This document shows positions 43,178-53,066 of a stretch of DNA of 64,000 nt, in pieces. Both the position numbers and the translations under genes were made by a program. Position 1 is the stretch's first letter. Each line of letters opens with the position of its first letter. This DNA is from DASZHJ01 sp035517495 (lineage in GTDB: Bacteria; Pseudomonadota; Alphaproteobacteria; ATCC43930; CGMCC-115725). The notes under the pieces are model-generated. The model saw only the letters and a program-made list of their open reading frames with translations. It did no database searches and had not been told where the DNA came from. The DNA is taken from the NCBI GenBank assembly GCA_035517495.1, contig DATIYT010000043.1, positions 1 to 64,000 on the forward strand, read 5' to 3'.

Positions 43178-44044
43178 TCAGGGAACAGCCGGCTTGAGAG
43201 TGCGAAGATATGCCACCAGCGCGTCCAGATCGGCATCGCTGATGTTCTGGTACCAGTCAAACGCCATGAGCTGCGCCAGCGGGCGGTCCGGACGTTCGCC
43301 CTTGGTGATCGCGGTCTTTATCTGCTGATCGGTCCACCGCGCCATCCCGGCGGGGTTGGCGGGCGTCAGATTTGAGGTGAGGACGATCGCTCCCGTCCAA
43401 GGCACCTCGATCTCCTGGCCGCCGGCGCCCAGTTTATCCATGACGAGCTGACCGTCCGCGGCGCGGGGCGTGTGGCACTCAAGACAGTGCCCGAGATTGG
43501 AGGCAAGATAATGCCCATACGCGATCTTGTCGCTCGGTAGCGTGCTCGGCACGCTCGCAGCCGGCGGGCCATAACTCGGCGGCAGCGGAATCTTGTAAAC
43601 CGATTTTTCGACCTGATGGCGCACGGGTGGGACCGCGCGCAGATACGCAACCAATGCTCGCACATCCGCATCCGAGATGCCGCGATAGAAGTCGATCGGC
43701 ATCGGCGGACCGATGATGGTCCCGTCGGGACGCTTGCCGTCGCGGATCGCGTCAATGATTTGGTCGTCGGTCCAACGGCCGATCCCCGTCTCGGGGTCAG
43801 GCGTGATGTTCGGAGCAACGGCCCGGAACACCGGTGCCACGAATACCGTGCCGCCCGCCAGTTCCATTCTCGGCTCTATTTTTCCAGCGGCATCCCGCGT
43901 CGTGTGGCAATTGCCGCAAGCCACGATGCCCCGCATGAGGTAAGTGCCTCGCTCCAGCGCCGTCTCGGCGGATGCACTGCCGACCCCGATCAGAAGCGCG
44001 GCGATTACCAGAATCACGACCGCCGGCATGGCGCGAAGATTCAT
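43178..44044 (-). CDS. Diheme cytochrome c, periplasmic
   Basis: The 288-residue protein has an aaggagg site, a signal peptide (PAVVILVIAALLIGVGSASAE), and two c-type heme sites: CGNCH at 43-47 and CLECH around 193. Segments such as NITPDPETGIGRWTDDQIID and DADVRALVAYLRAVPP match the membrane-bound cytochrome c subunits of alcohol/aldehyde/gluconate dehydrogenases. No dehydrogenase partner is adjacent. It is divergent from the TpsB gene. Confidence 0.9.
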   Translation of the reverse strand: MNLRAMPAVVILVIAALLIGVGSASAETALERGTYLMRGIVACGNCHTTRDAAGKIEPRMELAGGTVFVAPVFRAVAPNITPDPETGIGRWTDDQIIDAIRDGKRPDGTIIGPPMPIDFYRGISDADVRALVAYLRAVPPVRHQVEKSVYKIPLPPSYGPPAASVPSTLPSDKIAYGHYLASNLGHCLECHTPRAADGQLVMDKLGAGGQEIEVPWTGAIVLTSNLTPANPAGMARWTDQQIKTAITKGERPDRPLAQLMAFDWYQNISDADLDALVAYLRTLKPAVP

Positions 44045-44220
44045 TGGCCCCTCCTTATACGCCCTGTTCGAGGCAAGTTTAGCGTGGCCCGCGGCCTTGG
44101 CCGATACGTAACAACGGCGGAAGTCAAACGAACTCTCGACAAGAGAGCTAGAGAGTCTTGCCAATAGCATTAGGGGTGTTACACCATGCACGATGAACCA
44201 GGGGTGTGGGGGAACTCTGT

Positions 44221-45933
44221 ATGTCTGCAATCGTGCGTGAAACAAATACCCGAAATTGGGGTTTTTGGACGATCGCCTTCATTTCAGGAGGAATGCTCAC
44301 CTCGTCGGCTCTAGCGCAAGTTCCACCGGGCGCGGGTACGGTTGCTCCCGGTCGGATCGAGCAACCATTTCGCCCTGAGACGGCGCCACCACCCGCGGGT
44401 GGTGCACCGGTCGTACCGCCGAGTCTTTCGCCGAGCCTAGCTCCTCCAGGCGCGGCACAAGTTCATTTCAGCCTCCAAAAGATTGTGATTGAGGGGGCGA
44501 ATGTATTTTCCGCGGCTGATCTCGCGCCGCTTTACCAGGACATGGTCGGTCACGACGTGACGCTGCAGCAAATCTACGACGTCGCGGCGGCGATTACCGC
44601 GAAGTACGGCGGCGCCGGATACATCCTCTCGCAGGCGGTGGTACCGGCCCAACGCATCGTCGGTGGCGTCGTGCGCATCCAAGTGGTCGAGGGTTTCGTC
44701 GACAAGGTCACGCTCAAGAACGAGACCGGCGCTGCGCTCGATGATCACCTGCTGCAGGCTTATGCAGCCAGCATTTCGGCCGTGCATCCGCTTCAATCAT
44801 CGGTGCTCGAACGATACTTATTGCTCATGAACGACCTTCCGGGCGTGACCGCACGCTCCTACATGCAGCCCTCACCAAGCACACCCGGCGCCGCTGACAT
44901 GGTGGTGGTGGTGGAGCGCAAGACCTTCGACGGCACGGTCAGCATCGACAATCAAGGCAGCAAGTTTCTCGGTCCCTATGAAGGGTTGGTCGAGGGCAAT
45001 CTCAACGACGTGCTCGGCCGCGATGAGCGCACCGGCCTGCGTTACGTCAATACCGTGCCATTTAGTGAGCTGCATTACGCGGAGATCTATCACGACGAGC
45101 AGCTCGACACGGAGGGAACGAAGGCGACGTTCGACTTCTACTGGTCGCAGGCCAATCCCGGCTCCTTCTTCACCGGCGTCACCGACAACGACTACAGCGG
45201 CTCGGTCCAGATCACGCATCCCTTCATCCGCTCGCGCGCGCAGAATCTGATCGGCCTTGCGCGCTTCGAGGTGGACAATCTCGAGGGAAACCTCACGGGA
45301 GCGGAGATCGTCAATGATCACCTGCGGGTATTGCGCACCCAGTTGATCTGGAACGGCATCGATGCGCTCTGGAACGGGGCTTCATCGAGCGCCTCGGTGG
45401 AATACAGCCAAGGTCTGCCGATCTTCGGAGCGACAACCCTTCCGACGCGGGTGGGAGCAAGCACGACCTTCGCCAAATTCAATGGACAAGCGTCGCGGGA
45501 TCAGGGAATCGGCGGAGACTTCAGCATCTATGGTGCGGTTGCGGGGCAGGTCAGCGGCCAGATACTGCCCTCCTCGGAAGAGTTCGGTTTCGGCGGCGCG
45601 CAGTTCGGCCGCGGCTACGATCCCTCGGAGATTATCGGCGACAGCGGGATCGAGGGAACAGCAGAGCTGCGTTGGGGCCAGGAAGTCGGAAATTCCTGGC
45701 TGCACGATTACCAATTCTTTGGCTTCTGTGATGCGGGTGCGGTGTGGAGCAACCTGATTGTTCCCGGCGGCAGCAGCCAACAGACGGCGGTATCGACCGG
45801 CGCGGGCGTGCGCATCAATCTCGAGCTCGGGATTTCCGGCTACGTCGAGGTGGGCGTGCCGCTGACGCGCATCGTCGCCGCCGAGGGAAACAAGAATCCG
45901 CGCGTGTTCTTTGGCGTCGCCAAGAAATTCTAG
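44221..45933 (+). CDS. TpsB/FhaC-type outer membrane transporter
   Basis: The 570-residue protein (ATG at 44221; an upstream GTG is less likely) has a signal-like start, a POTRA domain (FSLQKIVIEGANVFSAADLA through VVEGFVDKVTLKNETG) and a C-terminal beta-barrel. The barrel carries the conserved FGFGGAQFGRGYDPSEIIGD motif and ends in FFGVAKKF with a terminal Phe. It should secrete a large TpsA exoprotein by two-partner secretion. No TpsA gene is in the window. Confidence 0.9.
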   Translation: MSAIVRETNTRNWGFWTIAFISGGMLTSSALAQVPPGAGTVAPGRIEQPFRPETAPPPAGGAPVVPPSLSPSLAPPGAAQVHFSLQKIVIEGANVFSAADLAPLYQDMVGHDVTLQQIYDVAAAITAKYGGAGYILSQAVVPAQRIVGGVVRIQVVEGFVDKVTLKNETGAALDDHLLQAYAASISAVHPLQSSVLERYLLLMNDLPGVTARSYMQPSPSTPGAADMVVVVERKTFDGTVSIDNQGSKFLGPYEGLVEGNLNDVLGRDERTGLRYVNTVPFSELHYAEIYHDEQLDTEGTKATFDFYWSQANPGSFFTGVTDNDYSGSVQITHPFIRSRAQNLIGLARFEVDNLEGNLTGAEIVNDHLRVLRTQLIWNGIDALWNGASSSASVEYSQGLPIFGATTLPTRVGASTTFAKFNGQASRDQGIGGDFSIYGAVAGQVSGQILPSSEEFGFGGAQFGRGYDPSEIIGDSGIEGTAELRWGQEVGNSWLHDYQFFGFCDAGAVWSNLIVPGGSSQQTAVSTGAGVRINLELGISGYVEVGVPLTRIVAAEGNKNPRVFFGVAKKF

Positions 45934-46041
45934 CAGCGCACGCTTCCGCGGGTCACGACTTGGCACGAGCGGCCGAACGGAGTCCGATAGGAGAGCATCG
46001 ACCGCCGCGTCCACTGACATTCGTTTGCGCGCAAGCCAAAT

Positions 46042-46066
46042 GCCCCGCCGGAGCGACCGGCGGGGC
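46042..46066 (-). terminator. Strong GC hairpin behind the 79-residue secreted gene
   Basis: A 10-bp perfect stem (GCCCCGCCGG pairing with CCGGCGGGGC) with a 5-nt loop lies 16 bp behind the stop at 46082 and is followed on the minus strand by attt. It may also terminate the TpsB gene from the other side. Confidence 0.6.
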
Positions 46067-46081
46067 GTAATCTGCGGCCGG

Positions 46082-46321
46082 TCAGCTCTTCTTGATCAGC
46101 TTGCCGTTGTGGCAGACGTAGGTGGCCGTCCGAGAATTGATCTCCTGGCCCTCGTCAGCGTGCTTGGGCTTGCCTGAAGTACCGGTGCGATCGTAGCCGG
46201 TATAATCGCAGCCCGAGGAACCGCTCGGTTGCGCCGGCGGAGTGCCTTGAGCGAGTGCTATCGGTGCGGCAAGTAGGAGTGAGAAACCTGCCAACGCGGC
46301 AGACCACGACGAAATCGCCAT
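46082..46321 (-). CDS. Small secreted protein, unknown function
   Basis: The 79-residue protein has a signal peptide (ALAGFSLLLAAPIALAQ), then a short domain with two Cys (GCDYTGYDRTG and TYVCHNGKLIKK). The domain resembles small secreted proteins of unknown function in alphaproteobacteria. A strong hairpin lies behind it. It is monocistronic. Confidence 0.65.
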   Translation of the reverse strand: MAISSWSAALAGFSLLLAAPIALAQGTPPAQPSGSSGCDYTGYDRTGTSGKPKHADEGQEINSRTATYVCHNGKLIKKS

Positions 46322-46577
46322 CGAGGATACCCCCTTTGGTTAAGAGAACATCTCCGAGCCAACGGTATCTTCTTGCTCTCCGCTCATCCTCTCTCCGTTT
46401 GGCGAGTTGACAGGGTTCTCTGCGGGCAGGCGCGAAGTTTGAGCCCACTTAATCACCGTGGACTCCCTGAACGGCCAACGATGCAGGGACTAGCAGTCGC
46501 ACTGCTGTCGTGAACGCGAAGCGCCGTGCGGCGTCATCGGATCGCGTTCACCATCGCTCGACGGCCCGCGCATCTGT

Positions 46578-46769
46578 TTAGAGACGGGGAAGGGGCCGGC
46601 AGCAGTTCCGCCAGCCCCTTCGATCGCACTCCTCCGGACGGAGCAACACGCTGTAATACATCTGGTTGCACCAAAGTCCTGAAATCCCACACTGCGTGAC
46701 GGCACCTTGATCGAGAGCAAGTGACAGTCTAAGCCCGGTGGCCGCGTTTTGGATATCTACGCCACTCAT
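46578..46769 (-). CDS. Possible small ORF behind the response regulator
   Basis: The 63-codon frame begins immediately after the regulator stop (TGAATG), so it could be translated by coupling. It contains CNQMYYSV, identical in part to the C-terminus of GlnA (YQMYYSV), because of the 19-bp repeat at 46648-46666. There is no other homology signal. The region 46322-46577 holds nothing I can support. The ORF may be a by-product of a duplication. Confidence 0.3.
   Translation of the reverse strand: MSGVDIQNAATGLRLSLALDQGAVTQCGISGLWCNQMYYSVLLRPEECDRRGWRNCCRPLPRL
46648..46666. repeat. 19-bp direct repeat, copy 1
   Basis: acgctgtaatacatctggt is identical to the 3' end of glnA at 53071-53089 and in the same orientation. 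Flanking bases differ. It lies just outside the response regulator gene. Confidence 0.8.
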
Positions 46770-47159
46770 TCACGCCAGTGGCACCGATAACTGCCGAAGC
46801 TGTGCCTTCAAGAAATCGAAATCTACTGGCTTCGTAATGAATTCAGCAGCCCCATATTCGCGAGCCCGTCGCCTGCGCTCGTCATCACCATAGGCGGTGA
46901 CCATCATGACCGGTAGATCGGGGCGACGCGTCTTGATTTCCCGCAACAGCGCCAGCCCATCCATTTCCGGCATGTTGATGTCCGACAGGATCACGATCAG
47001 CTGTGGCCGAATGCCACCAGCAAGCTTGTCGAGCGCCTCCTGCGCTGACTCGGCGAAGTGCAGAACATACGTGCCCTCACGCGCTTCGCGTCGGAAGTGC
47101 TGGCGAAACAGATCGGTGATGTCAGGTTCGTCGTCGACGACCAAAATGCTGACACTCAC
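46770..47159 (-). CDS. Single-domain response regulator
   Basis: The 129-residue protein is a CheY-like receiver. The acidic pocket is DDEPDI, the phospho-acceptor Asp lies in LSDINMPEMDGL, the Thr in MVTAYGDDERR, and the Lys in FITKPVDFDFL. There is no output domain, so it acts by protein contacts or as a phosphate sink. Its ATG overlaps the kinase stop (ATGA), so it should be translated with the eight-GAF kinase, its likely partner. Confidence 0.93.
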   Translation of the reverse strand: MSVSILVVDDEPDITDLFRQHFRREAREGTYVLHFAESAQEALDKLAGGIRPQLIVILSDINMPEMDGLALLREIKTRRPDLPVMMVTAYGDDERRRRAREYGAAEFITKPVDFDFLKAQLRQLSVPLA

Positions 47160-50100
47160 GTTGCTCTCCCCTGGGGCGCTGCGTACTGTTTGCGGGGCAA
47201 TCGCACAGTGAATTCGGTGAAGGCGCCGACCTCGCTCTCCACCTCGATCGTGCCGCCATGCTGCTGAGTGATGATCTCGTAGCTGATCGAGAGACCGAGC
47301 CCGGTTCCCTCGCCGGTCGGCTTGGTCGTGAAGAAAGGCTGAAAGAGCTTGTCGCGGTTCTCGGGAGCGATACCGGTACCGTTGTCGCGAATGCGAACTT
47401 CGACCGCCGAACCGAGATCGCGGGTCGTCACCGTCAGAACCGGTCGGCTGCCTGTCTCTCGGCTTCGCTTATGGGCGGCATAGAAGCCGTTGCCGATCAG
47501 GTTCAGGAACACCCGGGTCACGTCCTGCGGTACCAGTTCGATCGGGGCGAGCGCAGGATCGAACTCGCGCTCCAGTGTGATGTTGAAGTTCTGGTCCTGG
47601 GCACGGGCGCCGTGATAGGCGAGGTTGAGGGTCTCTTCGACCAAAGCGTTGAGATTGACGGTCTGCCATTCGCCACTGCTGCCGCGCGAATGCGCCAGCA
47701 TGCTCTTGACGATGCCGTCGGCGCGGCGGCCGTGGTCGGCGATCTTCTGCAGATTTCCGGCCAGCATATCGATGGTCTCGCCGATCTCGTGACGTTTGCC
47801 TTCGTCGAGGGCCGCCAATGCGGGTGCTGCTTCCTCCTTGAATTCGTCCAGCAGTTCGACCGAAAGCCCGGCGAAATTGTTGACGAAATTGAGAGGGTTC
47901 TTGATCTCGTGGGCGATCCCGGCGGTCAATTGGCCGAGCGATGCCATCTTCTCCGCATGGACTAGACTAGCTTGTGCGGTCTTCAAGTCGCGCAGCGCGC
48001 TCTCGGCAGCATCCCGTGCGGCACGAACCTGCTCTTCCGCGCGCTTCCGCTCGGTGATGTCGGCGTAGATCATCACGAAGCCGCCGCCAGGCACAGGGTT
48101 CCGCCGTACTTCGATAACGCGACCATCCGGACGCGTGCGCTCATAGCGCATCTCTCGGCTGGTATCTTCGAGGCCGCGGCCCAGTTCCGCCTCCACCTCG
48201 GCGGAACTGAATTCGTGTCGCTCGGCGAGGTAGTGGAAGAGTTCGGCAATGCTCGGCCGCTTGGCGAGGAGCGCGTTGGGCAGATCGAGCATCTCTTGGA
48301 GATTGCGGTTCCACGCGGCAAGGCGGCCTGCGGCGTCGAACATCGCGACACCGTCGCCCATGTTGTCAAAGGTGACCCGCAACTCGGCCTGCCGCTCCCG
48401 GATTTCGTTCAGCAACCGAGCATTGTCCATGGCGATCACCGCCTGTGCCGCGAAACTCTCCAGCAGCGCGATCTCCTTGTCGATGAAAGGCCGCACCTCA
48501 AGCCGGGCTGCACTGATATAGCCGAGAAGAACTTCCTCCTTATGCAGCGGGACGAAAAGCAAAGTACGCGCACCGGCGGCGACACTGAACGCTCGCTTTG
48601 GATCACCTTCGTCCCAATGGAGCTCGGCCTCTACATCGGGAACGTGAATGACGCGCTTCTCAGACACCAATCGCGCATGGGGGCTATTCGCCGATGGGCG
48701 AAAGGGTTGCCGCATCAAATTCGCATGCTGCTCGGAAAATCCACGGGTTGCCATGGCCCTCAAGAGTTCACCGTCAAATGTGGCGAGAACACCGCGAGTG
48801 ACATTGCAGAGACGATGCGCCTGCTCCAGGATTGCATCGAAGACCGGGACGAGATTGCCGGGTGAACTGTTGATTACCTGCAAAATCTTCGCGGTCGCAG
48901 TCTGCTGCTCCAGCGCCTCGCGCGTCTCGGTTATCAGCCGCGCATTCTCGATCGCGATCACCGCCTGGTCGGCGAAGGTGGTTACCAGAGCGATCTGGTT
49001 GTCGGCGAATGGACGCGGTTCCTGCCGATAAATGACGAAAGCGCCGATCAGCTCGCCTTTCTTCAGCAAGGGCACCGCGAGCTGGGCGCGGGCGCCACCT
49101 TGCTCTACTGCCGCGACACGCCAGGGATCCCGTTCAAGATAAGCGGCATCACTACGCGCGTCCTCAACGTGCACAGGGGCCTTGGTTTGCGCCAAGCGAC
49201 GAAGCGCGGCATGCGCCCCGGGCAGATGTGGGCCGCTGCGCAGCGCAACATCTAACGCGCTCGGCAGATTCCGACCCGCGCCGTATGTGTAAGCCTCGCC
49301 GTCATATAGCGCCAGGAAGCCGAATTTCGCTCCACAAAGCTCCGTCGCTTTCTCTAGCATCGCTTCGAAGACCGGCTGTAGGTCGGCAGGCGAGCTGGCG
49401 ACAGTGCGCAGCACCTCGCTGGTCGCGGTCTGATATTCGAGAGCCTCGGCAAGATCGCTATTGCGGGTCCGCAATTCGCCGAGCAACCGCGCGTTCTCGA
49501 TCGCAATTACCGCCTGGTCAGCAAAGGTCGTGACCAGCGCAATCTGCTTCTCCGTGAAGGCGCGCGCCTCCTTTCTCATGAGTGAAAATGCCCCCACCGG
49601 TATCCCTTCCCGCATGAGCGGCACGCCGAGCATCGTACGCATGCCGACACGCTTCACGGCGTCCGACCAGGTGTATTCGGGGTCCTTCAGAACATCGAGT
49701 ATGTGGATCACCTGGCCCTCTGTGAGCGTCCTGCCGATGAGAGTTCCGCGGCCGGGGGCGGGTGCGCTCTCCTCGGCGAATCGTCGGTGTTCCTCCGAAT
49801 AGCCGTAGTCGCCCACCCGCCGAAGGACTTTGCCATCTGGCTGCCAGATGGTGGCGGTCTCCGCGCCGCAGAGTCGCGCGGCGCTCTCGGCGAGAGTATC
49901 GAGTACAGGTTGCAGATCGAAGGTCGAGCGGCTGATCAGCTTCAGCACGTCGGCGGTCGCCGTTTGCTGCTCGAGTGCCTCTCGGGTTTCAGTAATGAGG
50001 CGGGCATTTTCCATCGCGATCACCGCCTGAGCGGCAAAATTCCGCACGAGCGCGATCTGCTTATCGGAGAACGGCTTTACCTCCTGACGGTAGATGTTGA

Positions 50101-52783
50101 TGGCGCCGAGCAGGGCGTTGTCTTTGCGCAGCCCTACACTGAGCAGTGTGCGTCCGCCGCCAAGGTCGACTATGGCACGACGGATAGGGTTGCCGCCCTC
50201 GTACAACTCCGACGCGGCCAAATCCGGGACGTGAACGACGCTGTCACCTCGCACGATGTCCAGAAGACTGGCAGCAGCCGCGACGGGCACGGGTTCGCGC
50301 AGGAACTCCGCGAATGCGGACGACGCGCCGCGGGTCGCGACCGCACGGAACAGCTCACCATCATAGGTCCAGAGGACGCCAAGACCCGCCTGACACAAGT
50401 CGGTTGCTTTTTCGAGCGTCGCGTCGAAGACCGGCGCGAGGTTGCCGGGCGAGGCATTGATGACTTGCAACACGTCGGCGGTCGCGGTCTGCTGTTCCAA
50501 GGCCTCGCGCGTCTCGGTAATGAGTCGGGTATTCTCGATCGCGATCACCGCCTGATCGGCGAAGGTGCGGACCACCTCGATTTGGCGCTCGGTGAACGGT
50601 TCAACCCGTTGACGCGCCAGATTGATCGTGCCGATCGGCTCGCCCTCACGCAGCAGCGGCACGCCGAGAAACGTTCTTACCTTTCCTAAATTGAATGTCT
50701 CCGGAATCGCGTACTCCGGGTCGGCGGTAATGTCGGCAATATGCACCACCCTGCGTTCGAGTGCCGTGCGAGCCGTCACGGTGCCCCGGCCGGGTGACAT
50801 GACAAGACTTCGCGCAAAGGCCGCATAGTCCGGCGAAAATCCGACGTCTGCCTTCACGCGGTAGACCTCGCCCTCGCGACGGCAGATAAAGCCCATCTCC
50901 GCAGCGCAGAGTCGCGCGGCGGTTTGTACCAGGGTGTCCAATACCGGCTGGAGGTCGAAGGTGGAGCGGCTAATCACCTTCAGCACGTCGCTTGTCGCGG
51001 TCTGGTAGCGCAGCGACTCTTCGAGATCGCTGGTGCGCGCGCGCAATTCGTTGAGCAGCCGCGCATTCTCCATGGCGATGACGGCCTGTGCGGCGAAATT
51101 CTCCAGAAGAGCGATCTCCTTGTCGGAGAACGGGCGGACCTTGAGGCGGGCTGCGGAAATCGTTCCGAGCAGCCTGCCGTCCTTGCGAAGCGGAACGGAC
51201 AGCGCGGTGCGGATGCCGGCCGCGGCACCTACTCGTGCAACAGGAAGGTCAATCTCGGTAATGTCGTGGACATGCGCGTAGCGGGCACCTTCGAGCAGCG
51301 GCTGCACCAGCGGATTGTCGTAACCATCTGATCCTTGTCGAAGCCGCTCGGCCAATGGCTCCGCATAACCGTGCGTGACCAGGGCTCGCCACTTCTTGCC
51401 GTCATAGAGCCCGAGGGCACCCAGAGCCGCATCACAAAGACTATGTGCCTTCTGCAAAATCGCGTCAAACACCGGCATGAGGTTGCCAGGAGATGCATTG
51501 ATTACTTGTAGGACCTCCGCAGTTGCAGTTTGCTGCTCGAGCGCCTCTCGCGTTTCGTTGATGAGTCGCGCATTCTCAATCGCAATCACGGCCTGGTCGG
51601 CGAAGGTGCGAACCAGTTCGATCTGGCGCTCTGTAAACGGCTCGACCCGCTGCCGTCCGAGGTTGATCGTACCGACGACAATCCCTTCGCGGAGCAGCGG
51701 TACGCCGAGCTGTGTGCGTAATTTCCCAAGCGTGGTTGCTTCGCGAAACGCATATTCCGGGTCCGATGCACTGTCGGTTACATGGACCACTCGGCCCTCG
51801 AGCATCACGCGACCTGTTATCGATCCTCGTCCGGGGACGCGAGGATGCTGCTCAAGGTATTCTTGAAGTTGACGGACGGCCTCCTTCATTTCCGGCAAGA
51901 AGGCGACAGCTGCAGCAACGCGATACACATCCCCGTCGCGACGCAGGATATAGGCGCATTCGGCACCGCAAAGCCGACATGCCGTTTCCGCAACCGTGTC
52001 CAAGACGGCCTTCAAATCGAAGGTGGAGCGGCTGATGACCTTGAGCACGTCGCTCGTGACAGTTTGGTATCTGAGCGACTCTTCGAGATCGCCGGTGCGC
52101 TCGCGCAGCTCGTCGAACAAGCGCGCATTCTCGATGGCGATCACCGCCTGGTCGGCAAAGGTGGTCACCAGCTCAATATCCTTGTCCGTGAACGGATCGA
52201 CCAGTTTCCGTGTTAGCGTGAAGACACCGATGAGTGTGTTTTCCCGCATTAGAGGCACGCCGAGGCCCGTGCGCCATTGACCGCGTCTCTGATGTTCCAG
52301 GATGGTGTATTCGGGATCCTTAAGCACGTCCGGAATATGCACGGTCCGCCCCTCAGAAACGGCGCGCGCCGTCACCGAGCCGCGCCCCTCCGACAGGGGG
52401 TTCTGCCCTGTATATTTCTTGAACTCGTCCGATATACCTAGCGACGCAATCAGGTGATAGCGATCGCCCCAGCGTCGGAACATAAAGGCCTGATCGGCAT
52501 GGCAGAGGTGTGCCGCTGTCTCGACCAGTGTGTCGAGCACGGTCTGAAGATCGGCGGTCGAGCGGCTGATAAGTTTGAAGACGTCGGCGGCCGCAGTCTG
52601 CCGTTCCAGCGCCTGCCCCAACTCGCGTCTGAGTGCCGCGATTTCCAGCTTCAGCTCGACAGCGGGCTTCGCAAGCCTCTTTACGACCCGGGATTTCCGC
52701 AGCGCTGGCTTACGCTTCGCCACAGAGAAGAGCCCGATGAATGCGAAGTGGCCCCCGCTCTTCCCGCCGGAAGAGCCGAACAA
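47156..52783 (-). CDS. Sensor histidine kinase with eight GAF domains and one PAS domain
   Basis: The frame has 1,876 codons including the stop. The start may be the TTG at 52783 (weak gagg site) or the GTG at 52723. Eight successive units of about 170 residues (roughly 55-1435) each end in a motif like FADQAVIAIENARL, the hallmark of linked GAF domains. Most are joined by coiled linkers with EALEQQTAT or LEESLRYQTAT. A PAS domain (FDNMGDGVAMFDAAGRLAAW) follows, then HisKA with His1625 in TAGIAHEIKNPLNF, then HATPase_c with NLIGNGFYAA, DNGTGI and GTGLGLS. No transmembrane segment is visible, so it is cytoplasmic. It is coupled to the single-domain regulator behind it. The signals sensed are unknown. 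Confidence 0.9.
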   Translation of the reverse strand: MFGSSGGKSGGHFAFIGLFSVAKRKPALRKSRVVKRLAKPAVELKLEIAALRRELGQALERQTAAADVFKLISRSTADLQTVLDTLVETAAHLCHADQAFMFRRWGDRYHLIASLGISDEFKKYTGQNPLSEGRGSVTARAVSEGRTVHIPDVLKDPEYTILEHQRRGQWRTGLGVPLMRENTLIGVFTLTRKLVDPFTDKDIELVTTFADQAVIAIENARLFDELRERTGDLEESLRYQTVTSDVLKVISRSTFDLKAVLDTVAETACRLCGAECAYILRRDGDVYRVAAAVAFLPEMKEAVRQLQEYLEQHPRVPGRGSITGRVMLEGRVVHVTDSASDPEYAFREATTLGKLRTQLGVPLLREGIVVGTINLGRQRVEPFTERQIELVRTFADQAVIAIENARLINETREALEQQTATAEVLQVINASPGNLMPVFDAILQKAHSLCDAALGALGLYDGKKWRALVTHGYAEPLAERLRQGSDGYDNPLVQPLLEGARYAHVHDITEIDLPVARVGAAAGIRTALSVPLRKDGRLLGTISAARLKVRPFSDKEIALLENFAAQAVIAMENARLLNELRARTSDLEESLRYQTATSDVLKVISRSTFDLQPVLDTLVQTAARLCAAEMGFICRREGEVYRVKADVGFSPDYAAFARSLVMSPGRGTVTARTALERRVVHIADITADPEYAIPETFNLGKVRTFLGVPLLREGEPIGTINLARQRVEPFTERQIEVVRTFADQAVIAIENTRLITETREALEQQTATADVLQVINASPGNLAPVFDATLEKATDLCQAGLGVLWTYDGELFRAVATRGASSAFAEFLREPVPVAAAASLLDIVRGDSVVHVPDLAASELYEGGNPIRRAIVDLGGGRTLLSVGLRKDNALLGAINIYRQEVKPFSDKQIALVRNFAAQAVIAMENARLITETREALEQQTATADVLKLISRSTFDLQPVLDTLAESAARLCGAETATIWQPDGKVLRRVGDYGYSEEHRRFAEESAPAPGRGTLIGRTLTEGQVIHILDVLKDPEYTWSDAVKRVGMRTMLGVPLMREGIPVGAFSLMRKEARAFTEKQIALVTTFADQAVIAIENARLLGELRTRNSDLAEALEYQTATSEVLRTVASSPADLQPVFEAMLEKATELCGAKFGFLALYDGEAYTYGAGRNLPSALDVALRSGPHLPGAHAALRRLAQTKAPVHVEDARSDAAYLERDPWRVAAVEQGGARAQLAVPLLKKGELIGAFVIYRQEPRPFADNQIALVTTFADQAVIAIENARLITETREALEQQTATAKILQVINSSPGNLVPVFDAILEQAHRLCNVTRGVLATFDGELLRAMATRGFSEQHANLMRQPFRPSANSPHARLVSEKRVIHVPDVEAELHWDEGDPKRAFSVAAGARTLLFVPLHKEEVLLGYISAARLEVRPFIDKEIALLESFAAQAVIAMDNARLLNEIRERQAELRVTFDNMGDGVAMFDAAGRLAAWNRNLQEMLDLPNALLAKRPSIAELFHYLAERHEFSSAEVEAELGRGLEDTSREMRYERTRPDGRVIEVRRNPVPGGGFVMIYADITERKRAEEQVRAARDAAESALRDLKTAQASLVHAEKMASLGQLTAGIAHEIKNPLNFVNNFAGLSVELLDEFKEEAAPALAALDEGKRHEIGETIDMLAGNLQKIADHGRRADGIVKSMLAHSRGSSGEWQTVNLNALVEETLNLAYHGARAQDQNFNITLEREFDPALAPIELVPQDVTRVFLNLIGNGFYAAHKRSRETGSRPVLTVTTRDLGSAVEVRIRDNGTGIAPENRDKLFQPFFTTKPTGEGTGLGLSISYEIITQQHGGTIEVESEVGAFTEFTVRLPRKQYAAPQGRAT

Positions 52784-52944
52784 ACGTGCCTCGTCTCATT
52801 TTGGTCCTCCAAACCAAGTTAGAGACGGCAGAGTGCGCAGTATAGCGCCGACAGTAGCGCACGTTCTTGCGTGCGTCACGCGCAGTCGCACATCGACAGG
52901 AACAGCGCACCCGCTTCGCGCGCGGTGCTGAAGGAGGGCAGGGA

Positions 52945-52973
52945 AGGAGCCGACTACTCTACTGCCGGCTCCT
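52945..52973. terminator. Hairpin between glnA and the kinase gene
   Basis: An 8-bp perfect stem (aggagccg/cggctcct) with a 13-nt loop lies about 95 bp behind glnA. There is no long T run, so it may be a weak terminator or an RNA processing site. Confidence 0.4.
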
Positions 52974-53066
52974 CCAATCTCACCCTTTGGAGCTTGGCTT
53001 GTTCCACACAGCGTGCCACAGGGGTCAGCGAGCGGAACTAAGCGGTCAAGGATTCCAGAGACTTAC

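Noticed and set aside
44118..44150. ctctcgacaagagag hairpins before the TpsB gene as a riboswitch or attenuator
   Set aside because: Short alternative stems are present but there is no terminator T run or known riboswitch core.
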